Program-made: the position numbers and the translations under genes
In this document: one piece after another, positions 54,963 through 64,000 of the stretch
How positions within the stretch are numbered: position 1 is the first letter of the stretch
How the letters are laid out: every line of letters starts with the position of its first letter
Notes under the pieces: model-generated
What the model saw: the letters and a program-made list of their open reading frames with translations, nothing else
Told to the model about the DNA's origin: nothing
Database searches by the model: none
NCBI GenBank assembly: GCA_001695595.3
Contig: MBPM02000001.1
Span: forward strand, 1,922,001 to 1,986,000
Direction: 5' to 3'
Origin: Plasmopara viticola
Lineage: Eukaryota; Oomycota; Peronosporomycetes; Peronosporales; Peronosporaceae
DNA: 64,000 bases

Positions 54963-57900
54963 CGGATGCTACGTGTCGATCGACTCGTGTACAGGTCGTG
55001 AATCTGTAAGTACGAATTTGGATCTAAATGGTAAATATTAAGCAGGAAATCGGTGAATGATTAAAGCAAATCTACACCTTTAGTTGTACTCAGGAAATTT
55101 GCATATATAGTGATTGACCCTATACGGTGCCCGGACAGAAGGAAGTTTTATACTTGCGAGGTTATTGTTGAGTTTACAACTTTGTCGGACTGCGCTTTTT
55201 AGTGTAATGTAGGGTACGTGTACATATTGCTGGATGTGGCCTTGATACTCGTGCATTTAAGTCAAAGTCTATACACGGCGAGCCGAATGGCATTCAATCT
55301 CAACTGCTTCTTATGCTACGAAGATTTTGAAGTAAAGTCTCTTACTTTCTATTTTATGTTGAAATTGTTGTCGCAAAAGGTGCAGGATTTACATGGACTT
55401 TAAACCTTACACATTTACAATTGTTCTTCTTTCACTGTAATTTTGAACTCTTAAGTGTTACCTATCGTGCCTTCCGCTCTATGGCTATCTAGACAGCCTA
55501 AGCGTACCACTCACCCAATCATGTTTAAAATCTCGTTAGTTGATCGCACCAGATCGTCGATCCCAGGTTAAGATCGACATGGATTACACTTGAAATGCTT
55601 TTAAATCATATCGTCAATCGTAAGATCGAGCCTTTGACCTGCATGAGACAGCATCGAAGACCCAAAAATATACCTGGTATCTACGAAGTTGAATCGTCTT
55701 GCACATTCTTTGTTTAGGATGGACACTCCTAACCCATAACACTTAATTATTTTATCTTGACCACTATAACAATGCACCAAGCCTAAATATAATGATGCGT
55801 CTGAAGTCAACGAAAAGAGTCGAAAGCTCCACAGCGAAGTTCGAGGAAGCCGCTGTCGCGATGCTGCTGAGTCCAACAGCACCAAAGAAATAGCACCAAA
55901 ACAACAGCACCAAGCAGCTCAAAAGTTTAAATGGTGTAAGATAGCCAAAAAAACCAGTTTATCAATCTCCCCGCTCTCCTTCAGCAACAGCGTCGGTCCT
56001 GCTCGACCGCCTCTCGGCAGTATCAAAACATCGATTTCGCTAATGCTTTATGCCGTGTAAAGGTGTCGTTTCAGAAGGTGAAGTTTATGTCATATTGGTT
56101 GACTAAAAAGGCCAAGAAATTGACCAAAAGAAAGCACGTCGATAATGCACAGTCGTTTCTCATACTAAATCGATCGAGTGCTGTGACTTTTGGCTCGCTA
56201 TCAGCTTGCACCAAGTATTTGTACAACGACAGCTATAATTGTTGAAGCGCAATTGGGTTCAAAATGCGTGTCACCTTACTTTGTCCATTGTCTTGATGAC
56301 AAAAGATATGACCTCACATGTCCAAGTTTTGGTCTTTGGCATACGCAAACATGACTCGGTAATCCTTAAACCTATGTCGAGCTCTCTTTGTTCGTGTGTT
56401 CTTCTGGCCTCGCGCTTTGGGAGGACATACGTTGGGGCTTATCATACGACGGGCCTATGACACCAAACGACCATGTCTTTATACCGGAGCCAATGAAATG
56501 TGACGTAGTCGCTGTATCTGGTGCCTATTACAAGTTTTGACGGCAAGGGCTGCATTAAATCGCGTTGTCAGATGCTGCGCTTTCAATATTGAAGATCGCT
56601 GAGGATGAAAGAAAGCTCAAGATAGTTCCACCAATGATAGCTACTGATGTAAAAGGCACATAAACACGCCGAACATCAACGCCGTAGCGAGTTCCACCGT
56701 GGCACTTGCATTAGTGCGCACTGCTCTATCGAAAAGCAGAAATAATGAAGCCACAATGAGCTCTGTTGCAGACGCAGCATTGACACCAAAGGGAAAAATC
56801 CCAGGTTTTTGCTGTGACGCACGCGCTCCAAAAGCGGCAACAATCCAAATAAGAGGATAGTATCTAGAATAGAAAATTGCAGGACGTCCTTATCGCTGAT
56901 ACTAAATCCCTGGCCTTCTTTGTACTTCCAGCCTTCTATCATTGATATGCTTAAAAACATTCTAGTGCAGAAATTCTTAGTAAAATCGTCGTTCGCCGTC
57001 ATGTCGCCGGTGTCCGGCGCCCAATCTGCACGTTTTTTATTTAAAACGACAAGCAGATAGGTTACATCTCCGCGTCTTGTTTGTCGGTTCCTCTATCAAA
57101 GTTTTCGGTGGGTATGGGCTCTGGAGACGACATTGGTAGACTTGTCGATGGCAAGGCACACAGCTTTTTGTAAATTAGCGATAAGCTTGACGTGCTCAGC
57201 AGCAATGACGACTTCTACGTTATTGGTTATACCTATGCATTCGATTGCATCGTGAATATTTTGGTGGCTGACACGGTTTCAGCCAGTTATTATCTGACTC
57301 TCAAACTCGGTGAGGACTTGGTTTGATGCAACAAGAGCAAAATTCACACTCATCTTTTGATTGCGGTAAGAGAGTGGCCTCATGGCAAAGGATTTGGCAT
57401 GACTTTTACACTTAGCACTTTGCATAGACAGAGCAATGGACCTATTTGCACAACTTGCGTCGTGTGTTGTTTTACGAACTATCACTCAGATTATTTTTGC
57501 GTTAACTTAGGGCTAAAGAAATCGTGGTAAACCAAATGAGACCCTCACATCAAGAATTGAAGCCCAAGCAGGAGCTACATTAAATAAAAAAAATGTCGAA
57601 CAAGGGCTCCTTACGCAAGAGATGGTCGAGTGGATGCTTCCAAAAAACAAGTTATTGGTCAAGCCAATTCAGCGACTGTCCATTGCAAAAAAACAATTGC
57701 AGCACCCCGTGTGTCGTCTCCTTGAGCGCCACTAGGCTCAACGCGGAAGTGCTTCATGATAATTCTCCCGCTAAGGACATTCCACAGTTCAAGCTCATTC
57801 AGCACTCTCTGCATTCCTAATTGTTGCGTGTGAATATAAGGGCTCCCGCACTACAAAACGGAGGCGAACAAAGATCTCACATAGTTAGATGGCTAAGCAA

Positions 57901-60900
57901 TGCACACACCGAAATATACGCCAGGCGATTAGGGACTTCCGCCAAAAGAAAGAATGTACGAGCAGAGGCTTACGCAAAACGCTTTAATTGGTCAAATCCT
58001 TTCGTTTGGAACAGCCGCGCTCTATCGACGTGTTACGCAAAGCCGTTTTGTGTATTAATAATATCTTGTTTGTTAATTGCAATCCACCAAGATTGAGGCC
58101 AGACTCGAGCCAAATTGAAACGGCGCGATTGCCGCCGTACGAGGGAGTGCAGCTTCTCGTACATACAGAGACAGGTAAATATATACGAAGCGATCCACAA
58201 GTAATAGAGGACGAAAAAGGAGGTGCAAATTGCACTCAAAAATAGCGGGTCTACCACGCGATAGCTGTTTTTATCTGTCCAACAGGCTCCTCTTTTTTTT
58301 TCATTTTAATGCTAAATCTGGGTGAGAAAAAGCAGTGTGTTTGGCTACCGGAACCATACACGTAGTCAACAACGAAGAGTTGCTGTTTTGTACAGCCAGC
58401 ACCAAATCAAAGTCCGCACGCGAAGAGCGCTCCGCAGCTCAATCATGGACAGCACAATAAAAATCTAGGAGCTTTGTGTACGACAACGTCCGTGAGTTTG
58501 TGGACGATGCAGCTTATCAACCCTTACCTTGCTTCAACAACCAAAGCTAATAAAATTTGAATATTGCTGGCTACTGCAAGCGCTTCAGCTGTGCACACCC
58601 TAGGCTATCGGTAGCATATACCAAGATTTAACGACGTGTTTTAAGCTCAAACACACCAGTAGCTGTACGAGTTTACTTGCAGCGATCGCGACGCTGAATC
58701 ATAGAGGCGCAGCTGATTTGACAAACGGGCAGTACAAACAATTTGGTGTCCGTGACAAAGTCAGCGCCTGGCGTCATGCATTGCAGACGTCATACAACGA
58801 TGCTGTGACTAAGTATCAGCAAGAGATCGACTGCTTGAAACATAGCTGTCATTTCATTGGGGCTTGAGATCGTAAGCGATGGGATTAAAAGTCAGACAGT
58901 TGACCCACCAGCTGAAAGCGGCCCGGCGGAGGCTGTCGGAGTATTTGCAAAGCTGTGGACGAGACCTCCAATGAACAAGCAAAGAATTGTTCTTATCGTG
59001 TTAGAAACACCCGTGGCGCAAAAATTTTACACTTTCGCTCGGTAAAATGAAGTAATCGCTATCGCTTATCACCATCAAGCGGTGATGAGTTGCGATTGCT
59101 TTCATTCGTAGTTTTCCTTGAGCTTGGCTTTGTTAAGTAATTTCTAAATTCGTGAGTAAGTACTTGCAATCACATTACTATTTGAAGCAGCATATTGATT
59201 GATCCAGTGCGTCTTCGAAACAGCGTGAGCGCAAAACACTCATTTACAAGTGCCTGTGGGAGCATCATCAAGTATGTCCAAACTCACTGCTCTCTTATTG
59301 TGCTGCCAGCGCATTTGAAGCAAGATTAAGTTTTTTTTCTCGTTGGTCTCGAGTGCAGGCTCGGCTTCATATCTCTAAAAATTCTGGCCGCGAACGCACT
59401 CGTGCCTTCTTAAAAAGTGTAAGCTCTACCCAGTAGGACCACTTGCAGCCTCAATGCTGACGCGACCACCCTCTTTGCAGCCGCTTCAGCTCGCAAAGTG
59501 GGGACGTCACATTTTTGCGCTAGACAGGAGGTTAGCGCTGTTACGCCGTCAACTTAGATCAAATTAATTGTGTAATCTATTGACTATCTTAAAGGGTGGC
59601 ACCAGCAGTATCATTTTAATTTCCAACCCTTACGTCTCGCCTGCCATCATGCGTTGGTGACGTGTTGTTATCGGCACCAGCGAAGCTGAGCTTCCCTCAT
59701 CAACTTTGCTACGTTTCGGTACAAGGCGCTTAATCCGGCTCATATGAAATTTGTGTCATCATCATCCCACGGTTTGAGAATCCCAAACCCCAACAAGAAA
59801 CATCTTGCGAGCTTGATAGATCAACTGAATGCCCTGTTGTAACCGATCGTGGCTCCCGAAACCTTTTTTCACTTACAAAGAAAAATACTCATCAAATAAA
59901 ATGCTGGATCACCTCACCAAATGGATCAGAGAAAGGCGTATTTGTATTTCTATATGTTAATAGCATGGCAACTAAAAGCATATTTTTGGCCGCATATTTG
60001 TAAGAGTGTACGCCGAACCCCTCTTTTGAAAGATTTGTACCATTGGTTCTATTGCAACATTTCGTTTTACATAAAATTGTGTAACATAGTTTCATATCAA
60101 GCCAATTTTGCTGACTGCATTTGGTGCCGCAATGCTACATTCTCGGTTTCGCAATATGCCTTTTAATACTATATAAAGTATAAACGATTATCAAGCAAGT
60201 TACAGATTGCACTAAGTTAAATTGTTTGAGTCTCGTGGAACCCTTTTACTTGTATTGTCCCATATTTTAGCGCTACGCTCTGCCTTCTCGCGAACGCAGT
60301 CTATACTATACACACAGCCGACTCCCTGAGAGTTCCTTACCAGCATTAAGTGAGTCTATCAAGTAGATTCTTTTTCCGTCCCCGGACGATAGCTGATTAT
60401 TCTTAGCTCATGTTCTATCAGCATAAGTGGTACGAGTATGGAATCCATTCGTCTGCGCCAAAGTTAGGAGTTTGCAAAGAAATTTGCCGAAAAGCTGGAG
60501 GGAAAATCTACGATCATCTTTACGCCAGCCACCATAGGTAGCTAATAAGAATATTGTCGACTTATTTATACCACAGGTAAAGTAAGCAATATACTGCAGC
60601 GTCGTACCGCCAGAGGCAGTAAGCATTATTTCCCTACGTCTGCCCCAAACGCAGCTGTCCATATAATGGCGTTAATAATTTATTACGATCCGATAAGGGT
60701 AAAAGATTACACTTAATGAGAATGTGTGATATCTCTTCGAGCTAACTATTTTTTCTCAAAAAGACTGCTCTCTGCAAAAGTTTAATCTTGACATTAACGC
60801 TAAAGACTTGATGCAATTCGGGACCGTTCCGATTCAGTATTATAGAGAAGGCTCAGTTTTTTAAGGCACTCCCGTCCGAAGATAATTTTTTATAGCTTAC

Positions 60901-63900
60901 TTCAAATTAACGGGTCTAAAATTCTAAGGCCAGTTCACTAAACATGCGCAATCTTAACTGACCAAGCCAAGATCTTCTGTCTTCTTGGTGATATTTATTC
61001 TAATCTAAAAAAACAAAGCAAGTTATGTTTAAAAATCATTTACTATTAAATAAACAACCTTTTTAGTTCTAATAAACGGGCGCAACTTGATTGGAAAACG
61101 ACTATTAGAAACGCCATCAGTCCAATTTCAAGTGATTGGTATTTGTTAAAAGCGATGCCGCTTGACTATAAGCAGATCTGTACCCGCGTGGTTTAAAGGC
61201 CCGGCATGTTCGATGACCAATCAATGTTTCAAATGCTTCACCGCACGGCTATAAAAATCAGCATACCGTTTGATATGAGTCTATTTGAACATGACTATGG
61301 ACCCTTACATAGATCAAGCCATTCCTTTATTTCCACGTTAAAGCTACGGAATTCTGGTGCTTAATACGAGGATTCTATGGCCTTTAAAAAGTTCACACTT
61401 GAGTTGAAAGCCAAATCTGTTCCAAGAAAAAAACGAATTTCGCCTCGCAAGTGTGCATCTTAACGAATTCTATGCTTTCTCGTCCTAGCACTTATTCGAA
61501 TCGAGACTTGGTCTCAACGATCGCGTATCGTTTGAATATTTTGCCTCCGGATACAGTTATCGGCACTTCAACTTGGCTTCTGGAACGCGAGGACATACAG
61601 CGCCAGCTTGGTCATGACATAAAGCGCCTTTCGACCACTGTAAATTTTGTCCGCAATACAGGGTGCCTTTTAGACGAGTGCGAGCGCGGAGACAGGAATG
61701 TCTTCTAAAATTAAGGCTTAAAGTGTCAACATGCTATTGTCGCTCACTTGCGTCAATTATTTTCTGCTTTTCAAGAAGCTAAGCGGCATTTCGCTTTTCA
61801 AGTAGATTAACCGCGCTGAATTGTCAAAAATCGCTTGAATTAGCGAGTTCAACTCCGGTTCAAAGTTTGGCCTGGCTACAGCCTCAACATCTATAAAGGA
61901 TTGTTTTAGGACCAGCGGCCATAGAACGTATGCTCTTTCATTACGTGGTTTCTCCCCTACAAGAATAACACGGGACCCATCCGTAGTGATTTCGACTTAT
62001 CGTAAATAGCAAGGCACATTGTTCCAGTATAGTTTCAAGGATATCGATGTTTAGTCCGGGATTATGATTGTGACAAATTTCCGCTTATTCTGCCGTTGGG
62101 CAACCGAAAAACTCAATTCTAACGAATTTTTCTGCGATATCAAGCAATTTGCTCGTGAAATAAGGTCAGGCCTGGATAATTTTTTTAGCAAAATATAATC
62201 CTCGTCTCCCCTCCTAATGGGCAACAGCGCTTAAGCTGGAGTACATTTCTAGTTTTCCGCTTGGAGGCATGGTCAAAGTTTAACATAGCGCTTCCCTACC
62301 AATAGGATTGTCGCTTCAATCACGAGAAGTACCTATACATTATAGCTTTTAAGCGCATTCGGATTGCCACAATGTACGTTTGCTAATGAATTTTACAACG
62401 TCATTGTACTTTTCGAAGTTTCTTACAATGTCATTGAACGCAATCTCGTTTGGATTGTCTAGGTGGCTCGAGGCGAGCGACTACCCCCTCCTTCTGGGCA
62501 GTGCCGACGTAGGCGTGTGTCTACACACATCGTCTTCAAATATTGACGAAGTACCGTCTTAGCCGAGTCCTACCCACGCTTTAAAGACGACCAGTCTAAT
62601 TTGTGCCCGATAGGGATAACCTCCACATCATCACCGTACTTGCCAAGCCAACAAAATTACGGCAGCAACTGTGGTACAAGAGATCCTGTCGAAGTATTTC
62701 CTCAAATTTGCAAAGGATATGTAAAGTTTACACCAACAGGCTTTAAACTTTGCTCTCCAGCACCGAGAATTTGATAGAAAAAATCCTTTATTAACTTGAG
62801 TCCTTTTGCTGAGACAGTACTACGATTCCAAATTATTACTTCTCATCTACAATGTTTCAGTTTAGGGCTGGGCGTTCTCCAGGGAAATCCGCTGTACTCA
62901 GGTCTCTTAATCCTAATTTGATGAGCGCTCTTAATGTGCAATTCCCGATCCTCAATTTACAATTGTTCGCTAAATAGATAAAATAATCATTATCACATTG
63001 TCAGCTTGTCTGACATCGCAACAGTACTTGCTCGTTAGGCTCGTTATGTTTCGTTCGGAAGCTCAGTAGACAGCAGACTTTGTCGACAAATCAAGCATAG
63101 CCATCAACACACGTACATCTTATACACACACGGACGATTTAGCGTTGTGTCAGACATGGTCATCAGCGCTATTCCTCGACCGTACCTATAAATAGCTTAA
63201 ACTTCGAGAGTCAATTCTCTCGGACCAAGACTTTCGATTTTTTCTGTATACACTATCTCTTTACCAGGCATGAGGTCGCTTGTGATACTCAAGTATCGAA
63301 TTCGTAGCGCATTTTCAATCATTTCTACCGGAGCTAACTACTGTGATATGCGACCGTATGTTACCAGTTCATCAGAAAGACTATGAAGCCCACTATGTCT
63401 TTCAGACCTATGTTGCGAGACGGTATTACATGCAGTGGATACATTATGTGACTCTCAGGTTAAAATGTGTTACCCACAGTCAGACGCTAGCCTTAGCGCT
63501 TTTGGCAGAAAGCGCTGCCGGCAAAATGTGGTTAGCCTCTTGAGGATGTTTATAAAGACTTTACGTTTATATTCATGAAAACACTAGTACTTTACGTACC
63601 CCCATTTTTTTTCGGGTCCCCAGGTTTTCTAATTGAAGAGCCATGCGTACAACAGGGGATGGATCATGACTCTTCAAAGTTCTAAACAGCGCACCCAAGG
63701 TCTTGCCCCGCCGACCGGTCCAAGACTTGTGCTTTAACAGCCACGGCATGCCTAGGATCGAGTCGCACTTCTCCCTTCCAAGGACAAAAATAGACTACGT
63801 GCTATAACAATTTACAGCAGAATCTAGTTTAATATTGGTGTCAAAGCTTTTTAGCCTGCAAGACCGAGTTTTGTAGCTTTCACTTAAAGCATTAGTCAGT

Positions 63901-64000
63901 TGGCTACGATCGCTAGCCGGCGCGCTTAATGTCACGACGGACCATCGTTAATAAAAGCTCAAAAATAAGATTTATTCCGTCGTACACTTGTGTGTATACC
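54963..64000. other. 9 kb without a supported gene
   Basis: Only ORFs of 60-110 codons are present. The most protein-like are 55601-55885 (minus), 57988-58245 (plus), an open plus-strand segment near 58634-58866 (ending QTSYNDAVTKYQQEIDCLKH) and 61451-61708 (plus). None has a recognisable domain and none could be joined to a neighbour with convincing splice sites. The membrane-protein fragment at 56640-57002 is listed separately. No tRNA, LTR or long simple repeat was noticed. Confidence 0.4.
56640..57002 (-). pseudogene. Possible decayed membrane-protein fragment
   Basis: A minus-strand ORF from ATG 57002 (MTANDDFTKNFCTRMF) contains DKDVLQFSILDTILLFGLLPLL. About position 56780 a second frame takes over with a hydrophobic run (SATELIVASLFLLFDRAV) and another (ATALMFGVFMCLL), ending near 56640. 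Hydrophobicity shifting from one frame to another at one point suggests a single indel in a polytopic membrane protein. No family is recognised. Confidence 0.25.

Overview
The window reads as nuclear DNA of an oomycete, most likely a Phytophthora or downy-mildew type species. The support is: very short GT-AG introns (mostly 54-87 bp) in several genes; genes packed with 100-250 bp between them; a broken Crinkler (CRN) effector with the LxLFLA-type motif; a mitochondrial-type FtsZ; a flavocytochrome NADPH oxidase with an EF-hand; and a plant-type glutaminyl cyclotransferase. No rRNA, tRNA, CRISPR array or complete transposon was recognised.

Layout. 1-11 kb is gene-poor. It holds one intact gene (low-molecular-weight tyrosine phosphatase, 1.6-2.2 kb) and a decayed tract (3.6-7.5 kb) in which the C-terminal half of a D5-type superfamily 3 helicase can be read through frameshifts. 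This looks like an old viral or virus-like insertion. 11-22 kb is a dense island: PX-domain protein, mitochondrial FtsZ (10 exons), a small protein resembling the N-terminal domain of MDH1B, a multi-zinc-finger protein with one frameshift, a ubiquitin-like/CW zinc-finger protein, and a TM9SF (EMP70) membrane protein. 22-29.6 kb is empty apart from short ORFs.

29.6-39 kb is a second island: transportin-3-like importin, dihydropteridine reductase, NADPH oxidase and glutaminyl cyclotransferase. 39-47.6 kb is an accessory, decaying stretch: two diverged copies of a zinc-finger/glutamine-rich element, a CRN pseudogene, a DEAD-box helicase remnant and a broken GOST-type seven-transmembrane gene. 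47.6-55 kb is a third island: a long coiled-coil protein, a histidine acid phosphatase, a WKF-domain protein and an L-type lectin. 55-64 kb is gene-free as far as I can see.

The conserved genes are mostly housekeeping: nuclear import, secretory-pathway cargo handling, mitochondrial division, pterin recycling and ROS production. Several are paired head to head (17.3/17.4 kb, 50.0/50.3 kb) or tail to tail (12.1/12.3 kb, 32.8/32.9 kb, 51.6/51.7 kb). The pseudogenes and repeats lie between the islands, as expected of the two-speed genomes of plant-pathogenic oomycetes. Exon structures were deduced by eye from splice signals, reading phase and family alignment from memory; none was computed.
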